This document shows positions 34,595 to 42,585 of a stretch of 64,000 nucleotides of DNA, one piece after another. The translations under genes were made by a program, and so were the position numbers. Under the pieces are notes generated by a model. That model ran no database searches. It was given only the letters and a program-made list of their open reading frames with translations, and was not told where the DNA came from. This DNA is from Uliginosibacterium sp036017065 (GTDB lineage Bacteria; Pseudomonadota; Gammaproteobacteria; Burkholderiales; Rhodocyclaceae), in NCBI RefSeq assembly GCF_036017065.1, contig NZ_JAYXHR010000002.1, forward strand, positions 558,001 through 622,000, given 5' to 3'. Numbering within the stretch: the stretch's first letter is position 1; every line of letters begins with the position of its first letter.

Positions 34595-35911
34595 ATGACT
34601 ACCGACACCATCGCAGCCGCCCCGTCCCGCCCGCTGGGGCGTGATGACTACAAGACCCTTTCCCTGTCCGCGCTGGGCGGCACGCTGGAGTTCTACGACT
34701 TCGTCATTTTCGTGTTCTTCTCGGCGGTGCTGGGCCACCTGTTCTTTCCGTCCACGCTGCCGGACTGGATGATCCAGCTGCAGACCCTCGGCATCTTCGC
34801 CGCAGGTTACCTGGCGCGGCCGCTGGGCGGCATCATCATTGCGCACTACGGCGACAAGCTGGGGCGCAAGCAGATGTTCACACTGTCCATCTTCCTGATG
34901 GCGGTGCCGACACTGGTCATCGGCCTGCTGCCCACCTACGAGACCATCGGCATGGCCGCACCGCTGCTGCTGCTGGCCATGCGCGTGCTGCAGGGCGCGG
35001 CCATCGGCGGCGAGATGCCGGGTGCCTGGGTGTTCGTGTCGGAGCACGTGCCGGCGCGCCATTCCGGCTTCGCGGTCGGCGTGCTGACCGCCGGCATCTG
35101 CGGCGGCATCCTGCTCGGTTCGTTGATCGCCATCGCCATCAACCGCAGCTACGCGCCGGAGGAGATCTCCGGCTTCGCCTGGCGCATCCCCTTCATCCTC
35201 GGTGGCGTGTTCGGCCTGGTTTCGGTGTACCTGCGCCGCTTCCTGTCCGAGACGCCGGTGTTCCAGGAGCTGGCCGAGAAGCGCGCGCTGGCCAAGGAGA
35301 TGCCGGTCAAGACGGTGATCCGCGAGCACCGTGCCGGCTGCCTGCTGACCGGCGCCTACACCTGGTCGCTGTCCACCGCGGTGGTGGTGCTGATCCTGAT
35401 GACGCCCACCCTGCTGCAGAAGATGTATCACATCGCTCCGGCCGACGCGCTGGAGGCCAACTGCGTGGGCACGCTGATGCTGGTGCTGGGCTGCGGCTTC
35501 TTCGGCTGGCTGGCCGACCGCGTCGGCATGCGCCTGACCCTGCTGTTCTGCTGGGGCGGCCTGGCGCTCTCCGCCTACCACTTCTTCACCGCACTGCCCG
35601 GCGGCGTGAGCTACGGCGAGCTGGTGTTCAACTACGGCCTGATGGGCTTCTTCGTCGGTGCCATCGCCACCATGGCCATCGTCGGCGTACGCGCCTTTCC
35701 GCCCGCCATCCGCTACTCCGGCCTGTCCTTCTCCTACAACGTGGCCTACGCGATCTTCGGCGGCCTGACGCCGGTGCTCACCCAGCTGTGGCTGCAGAAG
35801 GACGCACTGGCCGGCGCGCACTACGTGGCCGTGGTGTCGGTGCTGGCGATGGTGCTGGCTTTCACCTCGTTGGGGGCCTACGGCTGGGCGAATGCCTACC
35901 GCAGCAAGTAG
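34595..35911 (+). CDS. MFS transporter, metabolite:H+ symporter (MHS) family
   Basis: 438 residues, 12 predicted helices. The MHS signature is visible: GGTLEFYDFVIFVFFSAVLGHLFFP near the N-terminus, ARPLGGIIIAHYGDKLGRKQMFTLSIFLMAVPT (the loop 2-3 motif) and AAIGGEMPGAWVFVSEHVPARHSGFAV. Members such as ProP, KgtP and CitA import osmolytes or organic acids with protons; the substrate here is not identifiable. A terminator follows directly. Confidence 0.9.
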   Translation: MTTDTIAAAPSRPLGRDDYKTLSLSALGGTLEFYDFVIFVFFSAVLGHLFFPSTLPDWMIQLQTLGIFAAGYLARPLGGIIIAHYGDKLGRKQMFTLSIFLMAVPTLVIGLLPTYETIGMAAPLLLLAMRVLQGAAIGGEMPGAWVFVSEHVPARHSGFAVGVLTAGICGGILLGSLIAIAINRSYAPEEISGFAWRIPFILGGVFGLVSVYLRRFLSETPVFQELAEKRALAKEMPVKTVIREHRAGCLLTGAYTWSLSTAVVVLILMTPTLLQKMYHIAPADALEANCVGTLMLVLGCGFFGWLADRVGMRLTLLFCWGGLALSAYHFFTALPGGVSYGELVFNYGLMGFFVGAIATMAIVGVRAFPPAIRYSGLSFSYNVAYAIFGGLTPVLTQLWLQKDALAGAHYVAVVSVLAMVLAFTSLGAYGWANAYRSK

Positions 35912-35932
35912 GCGCGGGCGGCTTCGGCATGC

Positions 35933-35960
35933 GAACGGGCGCCACACGGCGCCCGTTCTT
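35933..35960 (+). terminator. Intrinsic terminator after the MFS gene
   Basis: A perfect 11-bp stem (GAACGGGCGCC with GGCGCCCGTTC), loop ACAC, followed by TTCTTGG. Confidence 0.8.
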
Positions 35961-36095
35961 CTTGGCGTCGCCTGGATCAGGAGAAGCAGGCAGTCCGGTG
36001 ATCGTTCACATCTTCATGATCTGCGCCCTTCCCGCGACACAAAACCTCATGTCATTCTCCGCAGCTGACCGGTCACCTCCAGCGCGGGAGTTTCC

Positions 36096-36566
36096 ATGAA
36101 GGCCTTGATGATCTGCTGCATCCTGCTTGTCCCCTGCATGTCGTTTCCTGTCCAGGCGCAGGCTTACAAATGCAAGCAGGCGAATGGCCGGGTGAGCTTC
36201 CAGGACCAGCCCTGTGACGACGCCGGCAGCGGCTCCGCCATCGCGCTGCCGTCAGGCGGTAGTACAGCAGCACCGACGCGCCCGCCCTCATCGAAGGCCG
36301 TGCCCCCGAAGCTCTCGCCACAGGACCAGTGGCGCGACGCGCAGCGCCAGCGCGAAGAGCGCGAGATCCGCGAGCAGAACGCGAAGAACGACGCCTACAA
36401 CAGGTCGGTCCGCTGCAACAACGCCCGGCAACAGCTCGGCGTGGCCAAGAGCGAACGGCCGATCTTCAGCTACAACAACGCCGGAGAGCGGCAGTACGTC
36501 GACGACAAGAACCGTGCTGCCACCATTGCGGCAGCCGAGCGGCGCGTCGCGGAGGATTGCCGCTAG
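36096..36566 (+). CDS. DUF4124 domain exported protein
   Basis: 156 residues with a signal peptide (MKALMICCILLVPCMSFPVQAQA) followed by YKCKQANGRVSFQDQPCDD, the DUF4124 signature with its two cysteines. The central part is a charged helix (DQWRDAQRQREEREIREQNAKNDAYNRSV), then a C-terminal segment with another Cys pair (VRCNN, EDCR). The family is periplasmic, common in beta/gammaproteobacteria and of unknown role. Its own promoter probably lies in the 137 bases after the preceding terminator. Confidence 0.85.
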   Translation: MKALMICCILLVPCMSFPVQAQAYKCKQANGRVSFQDQPCDDAGSGSAIALPSGGSTAAPTRPPSSKAVPPKLSPQDQWRDAQRQREEREIREQNAKNDAYNRSVRCNNARQQLGVAKSERPIFSYNNAGERQYVDDKNRAATIAAAERRVAEDCR

Positions 36567-36696
36567 CCCGGCCCCCGACGGCTGATCTCGCGCGGCACCG
36601 CGCCGGAAACGCCTTTCGGCTCTTGCCGTGCTTGCCCGCATTGCCAGCAGGCGATGCTTGTCCGATGCTGTGCGCCTCCCGTTCCGCCGCAGCACC

Positions 36697-39039
36697 ATGA
36701 TCCGCAGCCTCCTTGCCGTCGCTCTCCTCACGCTGTCCGCCTTCGCCACCGCGCAGAGCGACCGCGACATCGTCACCGCCCGCGTCGCGAAGATCGACAC
36801 CGCACTCGCCAACCAGCACCCGCGCCTGCTGCTGCGTCCCGCCGACCTGCCGGCGCTGCGCGAATTCGCGCGCACGCTGGACAAGCAACCGGGCATGGCG
36901 GACTTCGGCAAGCTCATGCTGCCGCCGCTGGACGCGCCGCTGATTCCGCAACCGGAGGCGGTGAAGAACGGAACCACCGAAGGCTCGTCGAAGTGGCGCG
37001 CCGGTTACCAGGCGGCCAACGACGCCGGCAACACGGCACAGCGGCATGCGCTGGCCTGGCTGATGACCGGGGACGAGCGCTACGGCCGCGAGGCAGCGCG
37101 CTGGTTGATGCATCTGGCGAGCTGGCGCATCGATGCGAACGTCTATCGCACCAACGACGAGCTGTTCATCCAGCATCTGCGGCCGATGATCTTCGCCTAC
37201 GACTGGGCGTGGAACGCGCTGACTGCGGACGAACGCAAGACGGTGGGGCGGGCGCTGGAAGAGCGCGTCGAGCTGCTCGCCAGCTTCGTGCAGCCGAAGT
37301 TCGCGCTGGTGAAAGCGACCGAACCGGACAACTCGCTGTCGCACCCGATGCGCTTCATCTCCACGCTGGGGCAGGGCGGGCTGGTGCTGTACCACGAGGC
37401 GAAGGCGGCACCGGGCTGGCTGGCCTGGAGCTACGAGTACTACCTGCGCCAGTTCCCGGTGTGGGGCGGTGACGCAGGCGGCTGGTCGGAGGGGCTGAAC
37501 TACTGGGCCACCGGCATCAGCCAGCACCTGCGCTTCCTGGAAGGCATGCAGCTGCTGGGTTTCGACGAGCCGCTGAAGCGGCCGTTCTGGCGCAACACGG
37601 CCTACTTCGGCATGTACAGCCTGATGCCCTATGGCGGCTCGTCTTTCGGCGACCTCACCAACATCATGGGGCCGTCGCCCAGCATCGCGCTGATGGAAGA
37701 GAAGTTCGCGCTGCTGCAACGGGACCCCTACCCGCTGGCTTTCGCGCGCAAGCTGAAGCAGGGTTTGCCCCAGCGCTTCGGCTACTACGACTTCGACGCC
37801 ACCGATGCGCTGCTGCACCGCTTCCGCCTCAGCCAGCAGCCGCTGCCGGAGGTGGACCTCGCGACGCTGCCGCAAAGCCGCCACTTCGACGATATCGGCG
37901 TAGTGGCCATGCATTCAAGGCTGGGCGAGCGGGATGCGGACATCATGTTCGCGCTGCGTTCCAGCCCGCAGGGTTCGGCCAGCCACAGCTTCGCCGACCA
38001 GAACAGCTTCGTGCTGAACGCCTTCGGCGAGCCGCTGGCGATCAGCTCCGGCTACCGCGAGTACTACGACAGCCCGCACCACAAGGGCTGGGCGCGCACG
38101 ACGCGCGCCAAGAACGCGGTGCTCTTCGACGGCGAAGGACAGGCCATCAAGAGTGCCAACGCCACAGGGCGCATCACGCGCTTCGCGCAGGGCGACGGCT
38201 ACAGCTTCGTCACCGGTGATGCCACCGCCGCCTACGGCCGCAACGCGAAGCTGGCGCTGCGTCATGCCTTTTTCGTGGATCGCCGTTTCGTCGTGATGCT
38301 CGACGAACTGGAGGCCCCGGAGGCGATTTCCTTCCAGTGGCTGTTGCATGCGCGCGAAAAGATGGGCGTGGATGCCGACAGCGCACGCATCACACAGCAG
38401 AAGGGCAATGCGCGGCTCGCCGTGCAGTTGCTGGCGCCGGCGGCGAGCGAGGTCGAATTCAGCCAGACCGACCGCTTCGATCCCCCGGTGGTCGCCAGCT
38501 ACGAAAAGCGCATGCCCAACGAATGGCATGTCACCGCCAGCACCCGCCAACCGGCCGCGCAGCAGCACTTCCTGAGCGTGTTGTACCCCTCTCGCGCCGG
38601 CGAGGCTGTGCCGGTCATCAGCGCTGTGACGGCCGAACGCGGCCACGTCGTGCGTGTCGCGACTGCCGGGGGTGACACGCTGGTGTGGCTGGGTGGCGAG
38701 AAGGCTCGCGCCGCCGCGGCTGTCGGTGCGCAGTTGCAGGGCATCGCGGCCAGCCTGCGTAGTGGTGCTGAGGGCTCACAGCTGACGCTGGTTCAGGCCA
38801 CCGGTTTTGCGCAGGGCGAACTGCGTGTCGCGGCTAGTGCAGCGGTCGACCTGGAGGCCACGCTGGGTGGCAAACAGGCAGCCATTCACCTCAGGGCCGC
38901 GACGCCCCTGACGCTCACGCTGCAGATGGGTTTCACTGTACAGAAGCTGAGCGGCTTGCCGGCTAATGCCTGGAAGGCAGAGGGCGGCCAGCTCACATTG
39001 CAATTGCCGGCGGGTGAGTCGCGTTTGCGGATCGAGTGA
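36697..39039 (+). CDS. Secreted DUF4962/heparinase II-III-like polysaccharide lyase
   Basis: 780 residues with a signal peptide (MIRSLLAVALLTLSAFATAQ). About 40-420 is an (alpha/alpha)6 toroid typical of DUF4962 (HPRLLLRPADLPALREFA, RHALAWLMTGDERYGREAARWLMHLASW, LRPMIFAYDWAWNALTADER, NYWATGISQHLRFLEGM). About 430-680 is the heparinase II/III beta domain (VVAMHSRLGERDADIMFALRSSPQGSASHSFADQNSFVLNAFGEPLAISSGY, with the family Tyr/His pattern). It probably depolymerises a uronic-acid polysaccharide such as alginate or a glycosaminoglycan in the periplasm or outside. The ATG at 36697 gives a clean signal sequence. Confidence 0.8.
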   Translation: MIRSLLAVALLTLSAFATAQSDRDIVTARVAKIDTALANQHPRLLLRPADLPALREFARTLDKQPGMADFGKLMLPPLDAPLIPQPEAVKNGTTEGSSKWRAGYQAANDAGNTAQRHALAWLMTGDERYGREAARWLMHLASWRIDANVYRTNDELFIQHLRPMIFAYDWAWNALTADERKTVGRALEERVELLASFVQPKFALVKATEPDNSLSHPMRFISTLGQGGLVLYHEAKAAPGWLAWSYEYYLRQFPVWGGDAGGWSEGLNYWATGISQHLRFLEGMQLLGFDEPLKRPFWRNTAYFGMYSLMPYGGSSFGDLTNIMGPSPSIALMEEKFALLQRDPYPLAFARKLKQGLPQRFGYYDFDATDALLHRFRLSQQPLPEVDLATLPQSRHFDDIGVVAMHSRLGERDADIMFALRSSPQGSASHSFADQNSFVLNAFGEPLAISSGYREYYDSPHHKGWARTTRAKNAVLFDGEGQAIKSANATGRITRFAQGDGYSFVTGDATAAYGRNAKLALRHAFFVDRRFVVMLDELEAPEAISFQWLLHAREKMGVDADSARITQQKGNARLAVQLLAPAASEVEFSQTDRFDPPVVASYEKRMPNEWHVTASTRQPAAQQHFLSVLYPSRAGEAVPVISAVTAERGHVVRVATAGGDTLVWLGGEKARAAAAVGAQLQGIAASLRSGAEGSQLTLVQATGFAQGELRVAASAAVDLEATLGGKQAAIHLRAATPLTLTLQMGFTVQKLSGLPANAWKAEGGQLTLQLPAGESRLRIE

Positions 39040-39101
39040 GGGCTGCGCTGAGACAGGGGATTACCCCCTCCGTCGGGGCGATCGATCCTACCTGCGCGGC
39101 G

Positions 39102-39120
39102 CCCTTCGACAAGCTCAGGG
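39102..39120. repeat. Palindromic repeat copy A (19-bp core, forward)
   Basis: CCCTTCGACAAGCTCAGGG, flanked by G and C to extend the stem. Identical (inverted) to copies C and E. First copy of the cluster downstream of the lyase gene. Confidence 0.9.
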
Positions 39121-39131
39121 CACGGACAGCC

Positions 39132-39156
39132 GTTGGCTGAGCTCGTCGAAGCCAAC
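39132..39156. repeat. Degenerate palindromic repeat copy B (inverted)
   Basis: A diverged copy with the core GGCTGAGCTCGTCGAAGCC at 39135-39153, in which both arms changed together so that pairing is kept (GTTGGC/GCCAAC). Together with copy A, 15 bases away, it forms a head-to-head pair. Confidence 0.7.
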
Positions 39157-39206
39157 ACGCCGGAGCCGGTGCCGTTCTGGGGGCGCTGAGCCTATCGCAG
39201 AGCGGT

Positions 39207-39225
39207 CCCTGAGCTTGTCGAAGGG
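39207..39225. repeat. Palindromic repeat copy C (inverted)
   Basis: CCCTGAGCTTGTCGAAGGG, the exact reverse complement of copy A, about 80 bases before the end of the GIY-YIG gene. Confidence 0.9.
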
Positions 39226-39307
39226 GTCCCAACCAACTCGCCGTAGTCCTGTTCTTCCTGCGAGGCAGACTCCGTAGGCCGCTCCCGGTCTTCACGATTG
39301 ACGTTGC

Positions 39308-39607
39308 TCAGACGCGCCCTCTCGCTGTTCTCGCCAGCGCAGGCAACTGCTCCCAGGCCCCGGCAATCAACGCCTGTTTCTTGGGACGACCCCATCCCTG
39401 TATCTGCTTCTCGCGCTGAAATGCCTCTTCGACGCGTTCAAACGCCTCGCAGAAAACCAGCCTCACCGGCAGACGCGACCGTGTGTGGTTGGCGCCCAGC
39501 CCGTTACCGTGCTCCCACAGCCGCTTTTCCAGATTGAACGTGCTGCCGGTGTAGTAGCTGCCGTCTGCGCATTCGAGGATGTAAACGTAAGGCACTGGAG
39601 TCTCCAC
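39308..39607 (-). CDS. GIY-YIG nuclease family protein (UPF0213-like)
   Basis: 99 residues forming one GIY-YIG domain. The signature strands are YVYILECADGSYYTGST (7-23), then the catalytic Arg in LEKRLWEHGNG (Arg 29), and the metal-binding Glu region in FCEAFERVEEAFQREKQIQGW. The start is GTG at 39607 with no clear ribosome site; a second GTG at 39595 would give the more usual PYVYIL start. Such stand-alone proteins are predicted structure-specific endonucleases. The gene is bracketed by identical palindromic repeats on both sides (see the repeat entries), an arrangement that suggests a functional link. Confidence 0.85.
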   Translation of the reverse strand: METPVPYVYILECADGSYYTGSTFNLEKRLWEHGNGLGANHTRSRLPVRLVFCEAFERVEEAFQREKQIQGWGRPKKQALIAGAWEQLPALARTARGRV

Positions 39608-39625
39608 GTTTGTGGTTCAAGCGCT

Positions 39626-39647
39626 GTCCTTCGACGAACTCCGGGAC
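39626..39647. repeat. Degenerate palindromic repeat copy D0 (forward)
   Basis: GTCCTTCGACGAACTCCGGGAC, a diverged copy with compensating changes in both arms (GTCC/GGAC), immediately left of copy D and about 20 bases upstream of the GIY-YIG start. Confidence 0.7.
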
Positions 39648-39649
39648 CG

Positions 39650-39668
39650 CCCTTCGACAGGCTCAGGG
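39650..39668. repeat. Palindromic repeat copy D (forward)
   Basis: CCCTTCGACAGGCTCAGGG, one base different from copy A and identical (inverted) to copy F. Confidence 0.9.
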
Positions 39669-39705
39669 CACGAGGCTTCGATCATGCATGGACGTCGGCA
39701 TCGAG

Positions 39706-39724
39706 CCCTGAGCTTGTCGAAGGG
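39706..39724. repeat. Palindromic repeat copy E (inverted)
   Basis: CCCTGAGCTTGTCGAAGGG, the reverse complement of copy A. With copy D it forms an inverted pair 37 bases apart whose intervening bases also contain partly complementary segments (GGCTTCGAT/ATCGAGCC). Confidence 0.9.
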
Positions 39725-39747
39725 GGTCGAACCCAACTCGTTGATTT

Positions 39748-41121
39748 TCAGGACGACACACCACCACGCGGTAACCTTACCACCGCGCGCAGCCCCCCGT
39801 GCCCGAGCTTCGGTCCCTGAGCCTGTCGAAGGGTCGAAGAGCGGTTCTCCAGCCTCACATCCCCGCCATGCGCACGCAGCAGGTTGCGGGCGATGGTGAG
39901 GCCCAGGCCGGTGCCGCCGGTCTCGCGGTTGCGCGAGGACTCCAGGCGCAGGAAGGGGTCGAAGACGCGCTCCAGTTGATCCGGCGCGATGCCGGGGCCG
40001 TCGTCGTCGATGAGGATCAGCACGGCGCCGTCCTCCGCGTCCTCGCGTAGCTGGATGCGCGCGCGCTGGCCGTAGCGCACGGCGTTGTCCAGCAGGTTCT
40101 GCAGTGCGCGGCGCAACGCGCGTGGTGCGGCACGCACCGGGCCGTCGGATTCGCTGTCGGTGCCACCTTCCACGCTGCATTCCAGGCCGGTGTCACGCAT
40201 GTCCTCGGCCATCGCCTCGCACAGCTGGCGCAGGTCCAGCGGCTGGCGGGGCTCGCGCAGCGTGGCGCTCTCGGCGTAGTCCAGGCCGTCCTGGATCAGC
40301 GCGGCCATGGCGTCGATGTCCTGCGCGAAGCGTTCGCGGTGTTCCGGCGGCACGTGGTTTTCGGCGCGCAGGCGCAGGCGGGTCAGGGGCGTCTTGAGGT
40401 CGTGCGAGATGGAGGCGAGGATCTGCGTGCGCTCGGCCACGCGTTGCTGGATGGCGCGCTGCATGGCGTTGAAGGCGGCAGCGGCGCGGCCCATCTCGGC
40501 GGGGCCGCTCTCGTCCAGCGGCGGGGCGTGCAGGTCGCGGCCCAGTTCGCCTGCCGCCGCGGCGATCTGCGACAGCGGTCGCGTGGCCTGGCGCACGGCG
40601 TACCAGGCCACCAGCATGACGAGTGCGCACAGCACGATGATGTAGCCGAAGGTGATGAACAGCGGTGGCGGTGCGAAGGGGCGGTCGCCGAACACCACCA
40701 CCAGTTCCTGCTGCGCGTCCAGCGGCAGCACCAGGCGCGGGCCGTCATAGGGTTCCTGCTGGCATAGCGCCTCCACCTTCACGGCGGTGCCGACGCGCGC
40801 ATGCATGGCGTGTACCAGTTCGTCGGCGTGTGAATCGCGGCAACGTGGGAGTGGCGGCTGCGCGGGCTCCACCATCAGGCGGTAGTAGCCACGGTCCAGC
40901 TTCGACAGCCACTGCTGTCGTTCACCGGCCGGCACCGAGCCGAGGAATTGCTGCACGAAGGCGATGTCCGCACCCATGAAGGAGTACATCTGCGCGCGGC
41001 CCTGCTTGGCGGCGACGATCAGCACGAGGCCGAAGCTCACCATCTGGATGACCACCACGGCGAGCACGATGATCAGCATGATGCGGGCGGTCAGCGAACC
41101 CATCGCGCAACGCAACTTCAT
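39748..41121 (-). CDS. EnvZ-like sensor histidine kinase, C-terminus carrying a repeat insertion
   Basis: 457 residues: membrane helix 1 (about 14-36), a periplasmic sensor region (about 37-153) with two cysteines (94, 120), helix 2 (about 154-176), HAMP (177-230), HisKA with phospho-acceptor His 240 in SISHDLKTPLTRLR, and HATPase (NLLDNAVRYG, DDDGPGIAPDQ, GTGLGLTIA). The stop lies at 39748. Codons 430-438 encode TLRQAQGPK and are the palindromic repeat copy F, interrupting the usual final strands; the frame is kept. The ATG overlaps the regulator stop (TCAT on the plus strand), so the two are co-translated. Confidence 0.92.
   Translation of the reverse strand: MKLRCAMGSLTARIMLIIVLAVVVIQMVSFGLVLIVAAKQGRAQMYSFMGADIAFVQQFLGSVPAGERQQWLSKLDRGYYRLMVEPAQPPLPRCRDSHADELVHAMHARVGTAVKVEALCQQEPYDGPRLVLPLDAQQELVVVFGDRPFAPPPLFITFGYIIVLCALVMLVAWYAVRQATRPLSQIAAAAGELGRDLHAPPLDESGPAEMGRAAAAFNAMQRAIQQRVAERTQILASISHDLKTPLTRLRLRAENHVPPEHRERFAQDIDAMAALIQDGLDYAESATLREPRQPLDLRQLCEAMAEDMRDTGLECSVEGGTDSESDGPVRAAPRALRRALQNLLDNAVRYGQRARIQLREDAEDGAVLILIDDDGPGIAPDQLERVFDPFLRLESSRNRETGGTGLGLTIARNLLRAHGGDVRLENRSSTLRQAQGPKLGHGGLRAVVRLPRGGVSS
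39815..39833. repeat. Palindromic repeat copy F, inside the kinase coding sequence
   Basis: CCCTGAGCCTGTCGAAGGG, the reverse complement of copy D. It lies within kinase codons 430-437 and is read in frame as LRQAQG. Confidence 0.9.
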
Positions 41122-41864
41122 GGCTGGCCGCCGTGCTCGCAGCGTTTCACTTCCATGCAGAACACGTAGCCCTCGTTGCGCACGGTCTTGATGTAGGCCG
41201 GCTCGCGCGCGTCGTCGCCGAGGCGGCGACGCAGGCGGCTGACGCGCAGGTCGATGCTGCGGTCGAAGGCCTCCGCCTCGCGGCCGGCGAGCTGGGCCAG
41301 CAACTGGTCGCGACTTACCACGCGCTGCGGGTGGCGCAGCAGGAAGCGCAGCAGCGCGTACTCCGCGCCGGACAGCGGCGTCATGCTGCCCTGCGCGTCC
41401 AGCAGGTTGCGGCCCACCGTATCGAGTCGCCAGGCACCGAAGGCGAGACAGGGTGCTTCGTCGGTCGCGGCCGTTTCGGTGGGCAGGGCACGCGCACGGC
41501 GCAGCACGGCGCGGATGCGCGCCACCAGCTCGCGCGGCACGAAGGGCTTGGGCAGGTAGTCGTCGGCGCCCAGCTCCAGGCCGATGATGCGGTCCACGTC
41601 GTCACCGCGCGCGGTGAGCATCAGCACGGGGATGTGCGCCCACTCGCTGTCGCGCAACCAGCGCAGCAGGGCCAGGCCGTCCTCGCCGGGCAGCATCAGG
41701 TCGAGCACGATGAGGTGAACCGGGCTGGCCACCAGGCTGGCCCGCATCTGGCGGCCGTCGGCGGCGCAGGCGGCATGCAGGCCCTGCGCGCCGAGGTATT
41801 CGGCCAGCAGGTTGCGGATGTCCGGATCGTCGTCGACGACGAGGATGTGATCGTTGCGGTCCAT
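41118..41864 (-). CDS. OmpR/RstA-type response regulator
   Basis: 248 residues from ATG 41864 (MDRNDHILVVDDDPDIRN). Receiver domain with DDD acidic pocket, phospho-acceptor Asp in LIVLDLMLPGEDG and Lys in DDYLPKPFVPREL. The C-terminal winged helix has PLSGAEYALLRFLLRHPQRVVSRDQLL, DRSIDLRVSRLRRRLGDDAREPAYIKTVRNEGYVF. Earlier in-frame starts exist (the sequence before MDRN is proline/alanine-rich and unlike the family), so the N-terminus could be longer. It is paired with the kinase and divergent from the Lol-like operon, its most likely target. Confidence 0.92.
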   Translation of the reverse strand: MDRNDHILVVDDDPDIRNLLAEYLGAQGLHAACAADGRQMRASLVASPVHLIVLDLMLPGEDGLALLRWLRDSEWAHIPVLMLTARGDDVDRIIGLELGADDYLPKPFVPRELVARIRAVLRRARALPTETAATDEAPCLAFGAWRLDTVGRNLLDAQGSMTPLSGAEYALLRFLLRHPQRVVSRDQLLAQLAGREAEAFDRSIDLRVSRLRRRLGDDAREPAYIKTVRNEGYVFCMEVKRCEHGGQP

Positions 41865-42080
41865 GTCCAGATCGGGATCAGAAGCAGGGCGAGCGTCAGG
41901 GCCTGCGGGCGTCGCAGGCATGGCATGCATTCTCGCCATGGCCGACGGCGCTGTCAGCCGGCAGCGCCGGCTTTCTTGTATCCCAGTGTATCTACCCGCG
42001 CCGCCGATGCGCAGCGATACAAAAGTACCGGCCGGCCGACAACTCGCGGATACACGCGGCGATTTCAATGGCATCCGTCG

Positions 42081-42110
42081 TCACGACACCTCGCGACCTG
42101 TCGCGACATT
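42081..42110. promoter_or_regulatory. Three tandem 10-bp repeats, candidate response-regulator operator
   Basis: TCACGACACC, TCGCGACCTG and TCGCGACATT follow one another with a strict 10-bp period (consensus TCGCGAC plus three free bases). OmpR-family dimers bind head-to-tail half-sites spaced about one helical turn, so this fits a site for the adjacent regulator. It ends 24 bases before the DUF2141 start, in the 270-base divergent intergenic region. Confidence 0.5.
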
Positions 42111-42134
42111 CCTGCTACCCCCACGGAGCCCATC

Positions 42135-42575
42135 ATGAAATCCCTGACTGCACTGCACGCCACTGCCCTTGCCGCCTTGCTGCTCGCCAGCGCGACCGTC
42201 CCCGCCTTCGCCGCCGACCTGATCGTCGAGGTCGAGGGCCTGCGCAGCAACAAGGGCAACGTTTCCGTCGGCCTGTTCGACAAGGCCGAGACCTTTCCCA
42301 AGACCTTCGCCGTCGGCCAGCGCGTGCCGGCCAATGCTCACAGCGGAAACGTCGTGGAGATCGTGTTCCGCGACCTGAAGCCGGGCAGCTACGCGCTGTC
42401 CGCCTACCAGGACGAGAACGAGAACCAGGAGCTGGACCGTGGCATGTTCGGCATTCCCAAGGAACCCTACGGCTTCAGCCGAGACGCGCTGGGCGACAAG
42501 GGCCCGCCGGAATTCCGCGACGCGCGCATCGAGCTGACCGAGGCCGGTACGCGCATCCGCATCAAGCTGCGCTGA
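42135..42575 (+). CDS. DUF2141 exported protein
   Basis: 146 residues with a signal peptide (MKSLTALHATALAALLLASATVPAFAA) followed by DLIVEVEGLRSNKGNVSVGLFDKAETFP and SYALSAYQDENENQELDRGMFGIPKEPYGFSRDA, both hallmarks of DUF2141. Members are small beta-sandwich periplasmic proteins of unknown function. It is the first gene of an operon with an ABC transporter of the LolCDE/MacB type; only 10 bases separate it from the ATPase gene. Confidence 0.88.
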   Translation: MKSLTALHATALAALLLASATVPAFAADLIVEVEGLRSNKGNVSVGLFDKAETFPKTFAVGQRVPANAHSGNVVEIVFRDLKPGSYALSAYQDENENQELDRGMFGIPKEPYGFSRDALGDKGPPEFRDARIELTEAGTRIRIKLR

Positions 42576-42585
42576 GGAGACGGCC

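Noticed and set aside
39192..39395. A 67-codon minus-strand frame ending STSSGTALR
   Set aside because: It overlaps the GIY-YIG gene in another frame and its tail is just the translation of palindromic repeat copy C; no ribosome site.
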